DNA of 64,000 nucleotides from Priestia koreensis (GTDB lineage: Bacteria > Bacillota > Bacilli > Bacillales > Bacillaceae_H): the NCBI RefSeq assembly GCF_001274935.1, contig NZ_LILC01000032.1, forward strand, positions 1-64,000, given 5' to 3'. Below are positions 54,187 through 64,000 of the stretch, piece after piece. Each line of letters starts with the position of its first letter. The stretch's first letter is position 1. The notes below the pieces were generated by a model. It had not been told where the DNA came from and searched no databases. It saw only the letters and a list, made by a program, of their open reading frames with translations. Made by a program: the position numbers and the translations under genes.

Positions 54187-55089
54187 TTACTGAATAATTT
54201 CAACCTCAGTATGCATCTCAACATCGAACTTTTCTTTAATTACTGCTTTAATATGTGCGATCAAATTCAGCACATCTTCTGCTTTCGCATCGCCCGTGTT
54301 CACGATAAAGTTTGCGTGTTGTTCGCTTACTTTCGCCCCACCAATTTCATGACCTTTCAGACCAGCTTGCTCAATTAAATTCCCTGCATATTGAGGAAGT
54401 GGATTACGGAAAATGCTTCCTGCACATGGACGATCCCACGGCTGCGTTTCGCGGCGGTAATCTTTGTTTTTTTGCATCACTGCTACGATCGCTTCTTTTT
54501 CACCTTTTGTCATGGAAAGAACGGTTTCCACACATACACCAGGACGTTCGGTTTGAAGAATCGAGTGGCGATATGAAAATTCCATCTCATCTTTTGTCAA
54601 CCACTGCATTGTACCGTCTTCAAAAAGAATGTGCGCTTTTTCCACGATTGCTGCCATATCCGATCCGTGAGCACCAGCATTCATGTAAACAGCTCCTCCG
54701 ATCGAACCCGGTATGCCACTTGCAAACTCTAGACCAGATAATCCTTGTTTACTCAGCATCATGGAAAGCTTAACAACGGAGCAACCTCCGCCCACTTTCA
54801 CCATATTGTCTTCGATCTCAACATCGTCTAAACCATTTCCAAGCTTTACAACCACACCAGAAATACCTTGATCTGATACAAGTAAATTCGAACCGCGACC
54901 AATCGCACGCCATTTTACTCCGTGTTTTTTAATAATATTCATGGTCGTTTTTAAATGTTCAATATTGCTTGGCTCAACAAATAGCTCAGCAGGTCCCCCA
55001 ATTTTCATTGTGGTATGTTTGGATAAAGGTTCTTGCTCGATCACCTTTCCTACGTTCGCTTCCATTAACTCTGCTACTACTTTTTTCAT
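54187..55089 (-). CDS. murB: UDP-N-acetylenolpyruvoylglucosamine reductase
   Basis: This 300-residue flavoenzyme reduces UDP-enolpyruvyl-GlcNAc to UDP-MurNAc. FAD-binding motifs [14 protein letters not shown] near residue 61 and [20 protein letters not shown] near 122 are present, as are the catalytic SIFRNP near residue 226 and a C-terminal glutamate in [10 protein letters not shown]. It is the short type II enzyme. Its upstream neighbour should be murG, but there is none. Confidence 0.96.
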   Translation of the reverse strand: MKKVVAELMEANVGKVIEQEPLSKHTTMKIGGPAELFVEPSNIEHLKTTMNIIKKHGVKWRAIGRGSNLLVSDQGISGVVVKLGNGLDDVEIEDNMVKVGGGCSVVKLSMMLSKQGLSGLEFASGIPGSIGGAVYMNAGAHGSDMAAIVEKAHILFEDGTMQWLTKDEMEFSYRHSILQTERPGVCVETVLSMTKGEKEAIVAVMQKNKDYRRETQPWDRPCAGSIFRNPLPQYAGNLIEQAGLKGHEIGGAKVSEQHANFIVNTGDAKAEDVLNLIAHIKAVIKEKFDVEMHTEVEIIQ

Positions 55090-55327
55090 GACAACCTCCT
55101 AGACCTCTCTGCGTATCTCGTTGTTTTTCGTTTCTCTATTTTATGAACTTCATTGTTATTTAGGTACACACCCGCTAAACTAATTCTACGATGACAAAAG
55201 AACGTTAAAATAACATTCGAAGCAGTCCTAGCCTTTATGACCTAACTTTTACACTTTATCATATGGTTAGCCATTTGCAACGAGCTTTTTACATTTTTTT
55301 ACTTGGTTCTTTTTTCTCTTTTATTAG

Positions 55328-55356
55328 AATGTATGAAAACTGTTCAAAGCATATCA
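55328..55356 (-). promoter_or_regulatory. candidate sigma-E promoter before murB
   Basis: Minus-strand CATACATT at 55328-55335 matches the sigma-E -10 CATACANT fully. TGATATG at 55350-55356, 14 bp upstream, matches KMATATT at five of seven positions. It would leave a leader of about 235 nt before murB, which is long. Confidence 0.4.
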
Positions 55357-55431
55357 TAAAATCACTGAAAAGAGGATAATAAGAACGTTACAATTTGTCT
55401 ACATTTATGAGAAAAACATTACTATTTTTCA

Positions 55432-55500
55432 TCAAAAAGACACCGTCACGTTTTTTCGGTCCAGCAAGCTGCTGAATGTCGTAAAATGGACGATGTCAAC
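55432..55500 (-). terminator. long hairpin element B after spoVE
   Basis: On the minus strand GACATCGTC (55489-55497) pairs with GACGGTGTC (55439-55447, one G-U pair), and an inner TTCAGCA/TGCTGGA hairpin has a 3-nt loop. TTTTTGATG follows. It starts about 50 nt after the spoVE stop. Its flanks GTTGAC(A)TCGTCCA and GTCTTTTTGA match element A at 19025-19095. Confidence 0.6.
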
Positions 55501-55546
55501 GACCTAATACGGCCTCAACAATATTGTATTATACATTGATTCTTCT

Positions 55547-56647
55547 TTAATAGCGAGAATATCTACTAACATTCAAAATAACTCCAACACCTGCCAGCAT
55601 AAGCGTTAGCGACGAGCCACCGTAGCTTAAAAATGGAAGGGTAATTCCCGTTACCGGCATAAGCCCGGTTACTACTCCAATGTTGATCATGACTTGAATC
55701 GCAATCATAGCTGTAATTCCAATTGCAATGAAGCTTCCGTACATATCAGGAGCCCCTAATGCAATTCTCACGCCTCTCCATAACAGCAGAGAAAACAAAA
55801 GCAAAATGAGCGTTCCACCTATAAACCCTAGCTCCTCTGACAAAATAGCAAAAATGAAATCGGTCTGTGGTTCAGGCAAGTAAAAGAACTTTTGTCGACT
55901 TTGACCGAGTCCCAGTCCTAATAGCCCCCCTGGCCCAATCGCGTAAAGAGATTGAATAATTTGAAAGCCACTTCCTAACGGATCTTCCCACGGATCTAAA
56001 AAGGATGTGATTCGTTTGATCCGATACGGAGCCGATAGGATAAGACCGATGAAACCCGCAAGTCCAAGAAATCCTAAACCAGCAAAATGGCTCACTCGTG
56101 CCCCTGATACAAAAATCATCGTGATACATGTACCGACTAGAACCGTTCCTGTTCCCAAATCAGGCTGAAGCATAATAATCCCAAACGCTAAAAATACGAG
56201 CGCTAGTGAAGGGATAAGCCCTTTTTTGAATGACGTAATGTTTTTTTGATTCTCTGACAAAAACTTGGCTAAGAACACAATCATGGCAAATTTCATAAAC
56301 TCGGATGGCTGAATGGAGAACGCTCCAACGCCAATCCAACTCTGAGACCCATTTCGCACCATTCCCACTCCTGGTACAAGTACGAGCGCCAATAAAATAA
56401 AGCAGACAATAATGATGGTCTTTGCATGCTTGCGCCACACCCAGTAATCGATGTTCATGATGACGAACATCGAGCACACACCAAGACCTGCAAATAGCAA
56501 CTGCCTTTTAGCAAAGAAAAAGGAGTCATGAAACTTGTATGTAGCCCAGATTGCACTAGCACTATAAACCATAATGAGTCCTATTGATAGAAGAGACAAC
56601 GTGATGATCACAAGAAAAAAATCTGGTGTAGAACGTTTTGTAGACAA
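55547..56647 (-). CDS. spoVE: SEDS-family protein SpoVE
   Basis: This 366-residue SEDS (FtsW/RodA) protein has about ten membrane segments and polymerises lipid II into spore cortex glycan with SpoVD. LIMVYSASAIWA near residue 26, FFFAKRQLLFAG near residue 42, the LGQSRQKFFYLPEPQTDFIFAI loop and LPFLSYGGSS near residue 340 are typical. The start is TTG at 56647, six bases from GAGGTG, giving the B. subtilis length. An alternative is a vegetative FtsW, but the position favours SpoVE. Confidence 0.93.
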   Translation of the reverse strand: MSTKRSTPDFFLVIITLSLLSIGLIMVYSASAIWATYKFHDSFFFAKRQLLFAGLGVCSMFVIMNIDYWVWRKHAKTIIIVCFILLALVLVPGVGMVRNGSQSWIGVGAFSIQPSEFMKFAMIVFLAKFLSENQKNITSFKKGLIPSLALVFLAFGIIMLQPDLGTGTVLVGTCITMIFVSGARVSHFAGLGFLGLAGFIGLILSAPYRIKRITSFLDPWEDPLGSGFQIIQSLYAIGPGGLLGLGLGQSRQKFFYLPEPQTDFIFAILSEELGFIGGTLILLLFSLLLWRGVRIALGAPDMYGSFIAIGITAMIAIQVMINIGVVTGLMPVTGITLPFLSYGGSSLTLMLAGVGVILNVSRYSRY

Positions 56648-56681
56648 AGCAAACACCTCTAACATTTGAAATTAGGGCGTT

Positions 56682-56721
56682 TAAAAAAAGATAGATAAAG
56701 GACTAGCGCCTCCATCTATCT
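56682..56721 (-). terminator. hairpin between murD and spoVE
   Basis: AGATAGAT pairs with ATCTATCT around a 17-nt loop, followed by seven T on the minus strand. It sits 26 nt after the murD stop and would reduce transcription into spoVE. Confidence 0.75.
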
Positions 56722-56746
56722 CGTGATGTATTCCTTAGACAAGCCC

Positions 56747-58096
56747 TTACTTCAGTCTATGCACCGAATCAATAAACATGTCTCCACGCTCTTCAAAAGT
56801 TTTGAATTGATCCCAGCTTGCACAGGCAGGCGAAAGCAAGATGACGTCACCCGCGTCTGAAAGTTGATAGGCTTCAGGAACCGCCTTTTCCACATTATCG
56901 ACACGTTTGATTGTTTGTATTCCTGCTTCCTTTGCAACACGCTCTATTTTTTCAGCCGTTTGACCAAATGTAAGGATAGCTTTCACATTTTTTAAATAAG
57001 GCTTCAGCTCATCAAACTCATTCCCTCGGTCAAGTCCACCTGCTAAAAGAATCACCGGCTGTTCAAATGCCGTAACAGCTGCTTTTGTTGCTAAAATATT
57101 GGTTGCCTTTGAATCGTTATAAAATTTTCGGTCCTGAACCGTCGCCACGTACTGAACACGATGCTTCACGCCTGTGAAGGTTGTTAATACTTTTTTCACT
57201 GCTTCTGTAGAAGCGCCGTGAAGTTTCGCCGCTGCGACCGCTGCTAAAATATTTTCAAGGTTGTGCTTACCTGGAAGAACAATCTCCCTTACAGGCATAA
57301 TCTCTTCTTGTTGAAAGAACATACTTCCATCTTTAATGTATGCGCCTGACTCGACTACCTTTGATGTAGAAAACGGTACGACCGTTGCACGTGCACTTTT
57401 AGCAAGTGACATCACCGTCTCATCATCTGCATTTACTACGGCATAGTCAGAAGACGTTTGGTTGGCGAAGATGTTTGCTTTTGCATGTGCATACTCTTCA
57501 CGCGTACCATGGTAATCCAAATGAGCATCAAATAAATTTAAAAACACGGAAATGACCGGTTTAAATGTTTTTGTACCCATCAATTGAAAGGAAGACAACT
57601 CCATTACAATCACATTCTCGCTTGTTGCAAGCTCAGCAACTTCTGAAGCGACCGTACCGATGTTGCCGGCGATCAGGGGCTTCTTGTTGCTTTCTTCTAA
57701 GATTTTGTGAATTACCGTTGTTGTCGTTGTTTTCCCATTACTTCCTGTAATACCAATTAGCGGCGCTTCGCTAATTTGATAGGAAAGCTCTACTTCTGTG
57801 ATAATAGAAATATTTCGTTTTAATGCTTCTGCAAGTAGGGGATTGCTGTAAGGAATGCCTGGGTTTTTCACAATGACCTCTACACCGTCTAAAAGTTCCA
57901 GAGGATGATCGCCACATACAACTTTTAACCCTGCTTCCTGTAGCTTCTGAGCCGCTTCATTTTCTTCAAAAGGCTTCTGATCGTTTACTGTAACGTTCGC
58001 TCCTAAAATGTTTAAAAGCTTTGCTGCAGCCATTCCACTTTTTGCCAATCCTAATACAAGTACATTTTTTTCTTTGTAATCAGTAATTGTTTTCAC
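56747..58096 (-). CDS. murD: UDP-MurNAc-L-Ala:D-Glu ligase
   Basis: This 449-residue ATP-dependent ligase adds D-glutamate to UDP-MurNAc-L-Ala. Rossmann-like [14 protein letters not shown] near residue 14, the P-loop [12 protein letters not shown] near residue 113, and NDSKATN near residue 327 are visible; [18 protein letters not shown] near residue 420 is the MurD hallmark. It follows mraY without a gap. Confidence 0.97.
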   Translation of the reverse strand: MKTITDYKEKNVLVLGLAKSGMAAAKLLNILGANVTVNDQKPFEENEAAQKLQEAGLKVVCGDHPLELLDGVEVIVKNPGIPYSNPLLAEALKRNISIITEVELSYQISEAPLIGITGSNGKTTTTTVIHKILEESNKKPLIAGNIGTVASEVAELATSENVIVMELSSFQLMGTKTFKPVISVFLNLFDAHLDYHGTREEYAHAKANIFANQTSSDYAVVNADDETVMSLAKSARATVVPFSTSKVVESGAYIKDGSMFFQQEEIMPVREIVLPGKHNLENILAAVAAAKLHGASTEAVKKVLTTFTGVKHRVQYVATVQDRKFYNDSKATNILATKAAVTAFEQPVILLAGGLDRGNEFDELKPYLKNVKAILTFGQTAEKIERVAKEAGIQTIKRVDNVEKAVPEAYQLSDAGDVILLSPACASWDQFKTFEERGDMFIDSVHRLK

Positions 58097-59071
58097 TTAA
58101 ATCCACACCTCAATATAGATTCCTAACATTGCACACAGTAATCCGATTGCCCAAAATGTCATCACAACACGCCACTCTGTCCACCCTACTAATTCGTAGT
58201 GGTGATGCAGCGGGCTCATCTTAAAAATACGCTTTCCTGTTGTTTTAAATGACGCAACCTGCAAAATAACTGACAATGTCTCAATAACAAATATACCACC
58301 AATTACAATTAATAAAATCTCTAATTTCATTAAAATCGCAACCGTTGCGATCGCTCCACCTAATGCTAATGAGCCTGTGTCTCCCATAAATACTTTCGCA
58401 GGATAGGCATTAAAGACAAGAAATCCTAGTACTGCCCCAACAACTGCTACACAGAAAATGGCTACATCAAATTGACCTGTATTCCATGCTAAAACGGCAA
58501 AAGCACCAAAAGCAATGGCAGACGTTCCTGAAACAAGTCCGTCTAATCCGTCTGTTAGGTTCACCGCATTTGAGAAACCAACAAGCCAGAAAATAATGAA
58601 TACGACGTAGAACCAGCCTAGGTCAACAGAAAAATCTGTTCCTGGAATGGATACAACCGTTGATAAATCAAATTGCTTGGCAACAAGATAGAAAATAATC
58701 GCAATTAACACTTGCCCGATAAACTTTTGTTTGGACGTTAATCCCAAATTTCGTTTCAGTACGACTTTGATAAAATCATCTAAAAATCCGAGTAGGCCAT
58801 ACCCAAATGTTACGAACAATAATAGATACGTATCAACTGTCGGCTCAAGGTACTTATTCGTCATAATGAGTGTGGTTACGACGATCGCAAGAATAATCAT
58901 AATTCCACCCATCGTTGGCGTACCTGACTTTTTCTGATGGGATTTTGGTCCCTCTTCACGAATACTTTGACCAAACTTCAATCGACGTAGGAAGGGAATA
59001 AAGAACGGAGATAGAATCACTGTGATTAAAAATGCTACAGCGATCGTAAACAAAATCACGTGTTCTAGCAT
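58097..59071 (-). CDS. mraY: phospho-MurNAc-pentapeptide transferase
   Basis: This 324-residue, ten-segment membrane enzyme makes lipid I from UDP-MurNAc-pentapeptide and undecaprenyl phosphate. FLDDFIK near residue 96 carries the catalytic aspartates, NLTDGLDGL near residue 171 and [12 protein letters not shown] near residue 230 the Mg and nucleotide site, and [13 protein letters not shown] near residue 290 the HHH motif. It directly precedes murD. Confidence 0.97.
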   Translation of the reverse strand: MLEHVILFTIAVAFLITVILSPFFIPFLRRLKFGQSIREEGPKSHQKKSGTPTMGGIMIILAIVVTTLIMTNKYLEPTVDTYLLLFVTFGYGLLGFLDDFIKVVLKRNLGLTSKQKFIGQVLIAIIFYLVAKQFDLSTVVSIPGTDFSVDLGWFYVVFIIFWLVGFSNAVNLTDGLDGLVSGTSAIAFGAFAVLAWNTGQFDVAIFCVAVVGAVLGFLVFNAYPAKVFMGDTGSLALGGAIATVAILMKLEILLIVIGGIFVIETLSVILQVASFKTTGKRIFKMSPLHHHYELVGWTEWRVVMTFWAIGLLCAMLGIYIEVWI

Positions 59072-59135
59072 TGTACTCCCTCCTCTTTCGTCTCTGTTTT
59101 AACAACTGCTTGTTTCATATACCACTGTGAGTCCA

Positions 59136-60602
59136 TTATTTTTGACGCTCCTTAATACTTTGACGGGCTACTTCTCGATCATCGAAATCAAGTACCTCAT
59201 CACCAATTATTTGATATGTTTCATGACCTTTACCTGCGATCACGATCACATCGCCTTTTTCTGCTTTATTTACTGCATACTGAATGGCTTCTTTACGATC
59301 GGAAATGGTTACGTAGTTCGTTGATGTGATTCCAGCTGCCATTTCTTTTAAGATCTCATTCGGATCTTCGCTTCGTGGATTATCCGATGTAAGAATCGCC
59401 TCTGTGCTGTACGTTGCGGCAATGTTTGCCATAAGAGGTCGTTTCGTACGATCACGATCTCCCCCACATCCAACAATCATGTACACATTATTTTGGGCGA
59501 ACTGCTGCACCGTCTTTCCAACATTCTCAAGGCTATCCGGTGTGTGAGCATAATCAACCACTACGCTAAAGTCTTGATTTTCATCCACTACTTCAAAACG
59601 CCCCGGGACGCCCTCCGTTTGCTCAATTACTGACACAATTGTTTGAAGAGCTACATTGGATACTAAGCAAGCTGCCGTTGCGGCAAGAACATTGTACACG
59701 CTGAACTTTCCAATCAGCTTCATTTGCACTGTTACAGTATCAAATGGTGTGATGAGTTCAAACGTTGTTCCGGCATTTGTCATTTGAATATTTTTTGCAC
59801 GAACATCGCTTTCGTGATCAATTCCATATGTAACAACCGTCGCTGCAGTATTTCTCGTATATTCTTCAGAAGCTTTGTCATCTGCATTTAGAACGGCAAA
59901 CTTTGGCTTCTTATGATTATAAGTATTGCCTAGTTGAGCAAACAGCAATCCTTTCGCACGGCGATAATCGTCCATTGTTTTATGATAATCCAAATGATCT
60001 TGTGTTAAGTTTGTAAACACCGCTACATCAAAATCACACCCGTGAACGCGGCCAAGATCTAATGCATGTGACGATACTTCCATCGCAGCCACTTCTACAT
60101 TCTCTTGCACCATTTGATGGAACGTTTGCTGAAGGGTAACGGATTCAGGCGTCGTATTTTTCACTTCGTATGACTGATCGCCAATACGAATTTCAATCGT
60201 ACCAATTAAGCCGGTTTTTTGTTCATTTGCTTGAAAAATCTTTTCCATTACATGCGTAGTGGACGTTTTCCCATTTGTCCCTGTAACACCAATGAGATGA
60301 AGCTTTTGTGTTGGCTGCTCGTAAAAGCCATCTGCTAGAACCGCCATCGCACGCTTTGAATTTTTAACGATGATGACTGGAACGGATACATCTACGGGTC
60401 TTTCCGCAATAATCGCTGCCGCTCCACTTTCTACTGCAAGCGTGGCAAAATCATGCCCATCGACCGTATATCCTTTCACACATACAAATAAGGATCCTTT
60501 TTTCACTTGGCGATGGTCCATCTCGATCGAGGTAATTTCAGCATTCTCTGTTGGTTTTATTGTAAAGTCGTGTAGGTAAGCTAAAAGTGATTGTAACTCC
60601 AT
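59136..60602 (-). CDS. murE: UDP-MurNAc-tripeptide synthetase (meso-DAP type)
   Basis: This 488-residue ligase adds the third residue of the stem peptide. The P-loop [13 protein letters not shown] near residue 108 and catalytic [14 protein letters not shown] near residue 346 are present. DNPRSEDP near residue 404 is the signature for meso-diaminopimelate rather than lysine, agreeing with a Bacillus wall. It lies between spoVD and mraY. Confidence 0.97.
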   Translation of the reverse strand: MELQSLLAYLHDFTIKPTENAEITSIEMDHRQVKKGSLFVCVKGYTVDGHDFATLAVESGAAAIIAERPVDVSVPVIIVKNSKRAMAVLADGFYEQPTQKLHLIGVTGTNGKTSTTHVMEKIFQANEQKTGLIGTIEIRIGDQSYEVKNTTPESVTLQQTFHQMVQENVEVAAMEVSSHALDLGRVHGCDFDVAVFTNLTQDHLDYHKTMDDYRRAKGLLFAQLGNTYNHKKPKFAVLNADDKASEEYTRNTAATVVTYGIDHESDVRAKNIQMTNAGTTFELITPFDTVTVQMKLIGKFSVYNVLAATAACLVSNVALQTIVSVIEQTEGVPGRFEVVDENQDFSVVVDYAHTPDSLENVGKTVQQFAQNNVYMIVGCGGDRDRTKRPLMANIAATYSTEAILTSDNPRSEDPNEILKEMAAGITSTNYVTISDRKEAIQYAVNKAEKGDVIVIAGKGHETYQIIGDEVLDFDDREVARQSIKERQK

Positions 60603-60649
60603 CTTATCATTTCCTCTCTTCTGTTAGCGATTAGCCATCTTCCATTTTA

Positions 60650-60686
60650 CAGAAAAAGAAGCCCAGGGGAAATACCCCCAAGGCTT
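60650..60686 (-). terminator. spoVD terminator
   Basis: AAGCCTTGGGG pairs with CCCCTGGGCTT around a short loop, followed by TTCTTTTT on the minus strand. It lies 12 nt after the spoVD stop and probably reduces read-through into murE. Confidence 0.8.
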
Positions 60687-60698
60687 ATATCATTATAA

Positions 60699-62618
60699 TT
60701 ACTTTTCCCCCATATATATCCTGATTGTCGAACCTTCCTTAACTTTTGTCCCAGCGGCTGGTGCTTGACTTACGACTTTATCACCAGTTCCACTAACATC
60801 CAGCTTCAGGTTCACTAACTGCTCTTGCAGATCTTTTTTCGTCATTCCGACTAAATCGGGAGCTTCTAATACAGGGGTATCAAGCCATGTTAATTCTTTT
60901 TCTATTTGTTTGCTTCGCGGTTTTACACCGAGCGTACGCAGACTATCTTCCATCATTTTACCGACAATTGGAGCGGCAACGACGCCACCAAACTGAACGG
61001 TACCTTTTGGATTATCAACTGCTAAATAAATAATCAGCTCTGGATGGTCAGCAGGAGCAAAGCCGATAAAACTAACAATATAGTTATTTTCTAAATAACG
61101 ACCGTTTTTCGCCTTTTGCGCCGTCCCTGTTTTCCCACCAACGCGGTAGCCATCGACAAACGCACCTTTACCGCTCCCTTTTGCCACTACGCTCTCTAAT
61201 GCGTACCGAACTTGTTTGGAAGTTGCTTCGGAAATAACCTTTCGTTTGGCTACCGGCGATTGTCGCTTAATGACTTTATTCGTTTTAGGATCAATCCATT
61301 CTTTTGCAATATAAGGCTGATATAGCGTGCCTCCATTCACAGCTGCAGCAACTGCCGCCACTTGTTGAATGGGTGTCACTGCCACACCTTGACCGAAGGC
61401 TGTTGTAGCCTGTTCGATCGGACCGACTTTGTCTTTATTAAACAGAAGGCCTCTTCCTTCTCCTTGTAAATCAATGCCTGTTTTCTGACCGAAACCAAAG
61501 TCGTCAATATATTTAAACAGCTTCTCTTTTCCTAATCGTTCGCCAAGCTCCACAAAACCAGGGTTACATGAGTTTTGAACGACTTCTAAAAATGTCTGTG
61601 AGCCGTGGCCTCCACGTTTCCAACAATGTAAAATGGTTCCGGCTACTTCTGTTGCTCCATCATCATAAAAGTGATCTTTTAATAAATCAACCTTTTTTTC
61701 TTGAAGTGCTGCCGCCAGTGTAATAATTTTGAATGTCGAACCCGGCTCATATGCACTCCATACGGGAAGATTTCGATTATAGACTTCCGATGGTACATTT
61801 CGGTAATTATCGGGGTCAAACGTCGGTCGACTCGACATCGCCAAAATTTGTCCATTGTTCGGATTCATTGCAATAGCAATAACACCGTCGGGATTATAGG
61901 TTGCTTGTGCATTATCTAATTCGCGCTCCACAATCGTTTGAATACGCGAATCGATGGTCAGCTTCAAATCTAATCCATTAACAGGATTCGTATAATCATC
62001 TGCAATATCAGGCATTTTCTTCCCTTTTGCATCTGAGTAAAGCTGCACGTTTCCTCCCTCACCGCTAAGTTCATCTTCGTAGTAAGATTCAAGACCCATT
62101 AGACCTTGATTATCAATTCCAGTGAAACCTAGTACGTGAGATAAGTAGCTCCCAAAAGGATAATAGCGTTTTGAATCTTCTCCAATATACACCCCTTTTA
62201 AGCCTAATGCACGTACTTCTTCCGCTTTTTTCGGAGATATTTTTCTTCCCTCTGGACTTATACGCTGAATTGACGTTGCTTTTGTAACTTCTTGATACGC
62301 TTTTTCCTTTGACATATTTAAGACGGCTGCTAACTTTTCCGCTGTTTTAACGGGATCTTCTACTTGACGAGGCATAACAAAGATTGTTGGCGCACTTTTA
62401 TTTGTTGCTAATGCAACCCCGTTCCGGTCTAATATTTTCCCACGCTCAGGCTCAAACGGAATATTCCGGCTCCACAGCCCCTTCGCTTTTTCCGTCAGCA
62501 TATCTCCCAAAGCAAATTGAACATATCCAAGTCGAACATCAATAATCGTAAATACTAAAATACCAATAACTAAAACAGTTAATAACCTTTTTCGCACAGT
62601 GACTCCTGATACACGCAT
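60699..62618 (-). CDS. spoVD: sporulation class B PBP SpoVD
   Basis: This 639-residue transpeptidase crosslinks spore cortex with SpoVE. An N-terminal membrane segment (about 11-28) precedes a dimerisation domain and the transpeptidase with active Ser in EPGSTFKIITLAA near residue 295, SCN-type NSCNPGF near residue 352 and VGGKTGTAQKAK near residue 495. One C-terminal PASTA domain (about 575-639) is present, matching SpoVD rather than PBP2B, which has two. An AAGGAGG ribosome site precedes the ATG at 62618. Confidence 0.96.
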   Translation of the reverse strand: MRVSGVTVRKRLLTVLVIGILVFTIIDVRLGYVQFALGDMLTEKAKGLWSRNIPFEPERGKILDRNGVALATNKSAPTIFVMPRQVEDPVKTAEKLAAVLNMSKEKAYQEVTKATSIQRISPEGRKISPKKAEEVRALGLKGVYIGEDSKRYYPFGSYLSHVLGFTGIDNQGLMGLESYYEDELSGEGGNVQLYSDAKGKKMPDIADDYTNPVNGLDLKLTIDSRIQTIVERELDNAQATYNPDGVIAIAMNPNNGQILAMSSRPTFDPDNYRNVPSEVYNRNLPVWSAYEPGSTFKIITLAAALQEKKVDLLKDHFYDDGATEVAGTILHCWKRGGHGSQTFLEVVQNSCNPGFVELGERLGKEKLFKYIDDFGFGQKTGIDLQGEGRGLLFNKDKVGPIEQATTAFGQGVAVTPIQQVAAVAAAVNGGTLYQPYIAKEWIDPKTNKVIKRQSPVAKRKVISEATSKQVRYALESVVAKGSGKGAFVDGYRVGGKTGTAQKAKNGRYLENNYIVSFIGFAPADHPELIIYLAVDNPKGTVQFGGVVAAPIVGKMMEDSLRTLGVKPRSKQIEKELTWLDTPVLEAPDLVGMTKKDLQEQLVNLKLDVSGTGDKVVSQAPAAGTKVKEGSTIRIYMGEK

Positions 62619-62726
62619 TGATCAAGAACCCTCCTTCTATTAGGCTCGTTCTCAATATATATGCTTGTACAGGAGTCACTAGAACTGCGTCATAAGTTAT
62701 GATTCCATCTTCGACATACCGCCTAA

Positions 62727-64000
62727 TTACTCTTGCGGCTCATCTTGTTTCTTTTTATCCTCTGTTTTCTCTTCTTTTGGCTTGTCTTCACCTGGACGAC
62801 CAAGTTCTACAATCAAGTAATCATTCTTTTTCACTGGTGATCCCGCCTTGAGGTTTTGTGATGTCACATACCCATCTCCAACACGACTTGGCTTTAGCTC
62901 AAGCATATTTGAAAAGCGTAGTACGTCACGATAAGACCATCCGGTAAGGTTTGGCATTGTTAGATCACCGTTCGTTCGTAAAAATACTTTTTCCCCTTTT
63001 ATCAGTCTCTCTCCTGAAAGATCTTGGTCTTCTACTTGATTTCCTTTACCAACAAGGATCGGTTTAAGGCCCTTGTCCTTCAGATCTTTGACTGCTTCTT
63101 CTGCAGGTTCTCCGACGTAGCTGTTTACATTTACGCCTATCTCAGCCGGTGGGTCGTTTTGTTCTTTTTTTGTTTCTTCTGGATCGATCTTCAAGTATTG
63201 AAGACTATTTTTCATCACTGACTTAAACAGTAGAGCAGAAGGAGCTGATCCAGCTTCTTGTGGTGTGAGCTTCGGCTTTTTCACCGCCACGTAGACAATC
63301 AATTTCGGATCGTCTTTTGGAGCAAATCCCATAAATGAGAAGATGTTTTTACCATGACCAAACTGATACCCTTTCCCATTGTCTTTTGGAATTTGTGCGG
63401 TTCCTGTTTTGCCAGCCACATCATAGCCTGGAATGGCAAAAGTTTGTCCTGTTCCATGCTCAGATGTTACTACTTTCTCAAGCTCATCTAGTACCTTTTT
63501 CGCCGTATCACCAGTGACAGGCTGTCCGACTTCTGTTGGCTTATGCTCTTCTACCACTTTATTTGTGGAAGGGTCCACTACTTTTTTAATTACATATGGC
63601 TTCATCATCTTTCCACCGTTCGCAATAGCTGTTGCTCCTTGAATTTGTTGAATCGGTGAAATGAGAGAGCCCTGACCGAATGCCGTCGTCAGCTGATCAC
63701 GTTTGTACTTATACGAAATAATCCCTGACTTTTCCCCCGGTATATCAATGCCCGTCTTTTGATCAAGTCCGAATTTATGAAGGTAGCTTCGGTAACGATC
63801 CGCCCCGAGGCGATCAGCCAGCATAGCAAAAGCCACGTTTGAGGAACGCTGCACGCCTTCATCAAACGTAATCGGTCCCCAACCCGTTCGATTATGATCG
63901 CGAATAGGCGCAGAATTAGGGACATTGTAAACGCCAGATTGATACAATTCAGATCCGTGGAAGACCCCTTCTTGAATCGCCGCCGCTAACGTAAAGATTT
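62727..64000 (-). CDS. pbpB: division transpeptidase PBP2B (5' part missing)
   Basis: At least 424 residues of a class B PBP are in frame to the window edge; the N terminus lies outside. The sequence just before the first listed Met reads IFTLAAAIQEGVFHGSEL, immediately after the active-site Ser-Xaa-Xaa-Lys motif, so the catalytic serine is beyond the edge. RSSN, VAGKTGTAQIP and two C-terminal PASTA domains, then a Lys/Glu-rich tail, are visible. PBP2B builds the division septum with FtsW. Confidence 0.95.
   Translation of the reverse strand, partial: IFTLAAAIQEGVFHGSELYQSGVYNVPNSAPIRDHNRTGWGPITFDEGVQRSSNVAFAMLADRLGADRYRSYLHKFGLDQKTGIDIPGEKSGIISYKYKRDQLTTAFGQGSLISPIQQIQGATAIANGGKMMKPYVIKKVVDPSTNKVVEEHKPTEVGQPVTGDTAKKVLDELEKVVTSEHGTGQTFAIPGYDVAGKTGTAQIPKDNGKGYQFGHGKNIFSFMGFAPKDDPKLIVYVAVKKPKLTPQEAGSAPSALLFKSVMKNSLQYLKIDPEETKKEQNDPPAEIGVNVNSYVGEPAEEAVKDLKDKGLKPILVGKGNQVEDQDLSGERLIKGEKVFLRTNGDLTMPNLTGWSYRDVLRFSNMLELKPSRVGDGYVTSQNLKAGSPVKKNDYLIVELGRPGEDKPKEEKTEDKKKQDEPQE

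Larger units (their letters stand above)
55090..55546 (-). other. 457-bp gap where murG is expected
   Basis: The gap lies between spoVE and murB. I see no reading frame of useful length and no MurG-like motif. It holds hairpin element B (55432-55500) and a possible sigma-E promoter (55328-55356). The rest is A/T-rich and without recognisable features. Confidence 0.8.

Noticed and set aside
62640-62690. Possible sigma-E promoter before spoVD
   Set aside because: CATATATA is only a fair -10, and no ATATT-like -35 sits at correct spacing.
60699-64000. spoVD and pbpB as a recent tandem duplication
   Set aside because: They are ancient paralogues in the normal Bacillus order, with different PASTA numbers and low identity.

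Overview
The window is a stretch of core chromosome from an endospore-forming member of the Bacillaceae. It carries spoVM, spoIIGA-sigE-sigG, spoVD and spoVE, PyrR-type attenuators and a T-box leader. Gene order follows the Bacillus subtilis spoVD-to-yloV arc, read backwards, with local losses. Protein sequences (SigG, SigE, SpoVM, DivIVA) are close to, but distinct from, B. subtilis as I remember it. I cannot name the species. Almost every gene is on the minus strand; the clear plus-strand genes are rpmB and rqcH.

Layout from left to right. 1-505: a gene-free tail with a 32-bp direct repeat and a GC-rich palindromic repeat. 506-1537: a PfoR-like membrane protein. 1767-3824: fakA/yloV and yloU, divergent from rpmB. 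4307-4387: the 26-codon spoVM gene. 4480-17018: thiN, rpe, rsgA, prkC-prpC, rlmN, rsmB, fmt, def, priA and coaBC, a tightly packed translation and metabolism cluster. 17123-21798: rpoZ, gmk, yloC and a calcium P-type ATPase. 22094-23800 (+): rqcH. 23946-24488: an unknown lipoprotein. 24763-36582: the complete pyr operon (pyrR-P-B-C-AA-AB-K-D-F-E), with a sigma-A-like promoter and three PyrR attenuators. 36579-41648: rluD-like, lspA, ylyA-like and ileS behind a T-box. 41661-45755: divIVA and ylmH-ylmC, including sepF. 45914-48584: sigG, sigE, spoIIGA. 48709-64000: the division and cell-wall cluster ftsZ, ftsA, sbp, ylxX, ylxW, divIB, murB, spoVE, murD, mraY, murE, spoVD and a truncated pbpB.

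The genes join peptidoglycan precursor synthesis (murE, mraY, murD, murB, lspA), septum formation (ftsA, ftsZ, divIB, sepF, divIVA) and the sporulation switch (spoIIGA processing pro-sigma-E, then sigG). Readable regulatory signals include a sigma-H-like promoter before ftsA, a 22-bp-spaced promoter before spoIIGA and a sigma-F/G-type promoter before sigG.

Points that stand out: murG is missing between spoVE and murB, and remA between yloC and gmk; two related long hairpins lie just after the yloB and spoVE stop codons; RqcH has Glu-Arg where Asp-Arg is expected; the middle PyrR-binding loop is degenerate; a YlyA-like protein has no cysteines; nine genes appear to use GTG or TTG starts. I found no phage, CRISPR array, insertion sequence, rRNA or tRNA, and no clearly novel multi-gene system. 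The paired hairpin family is the best candidate for something undescribed.
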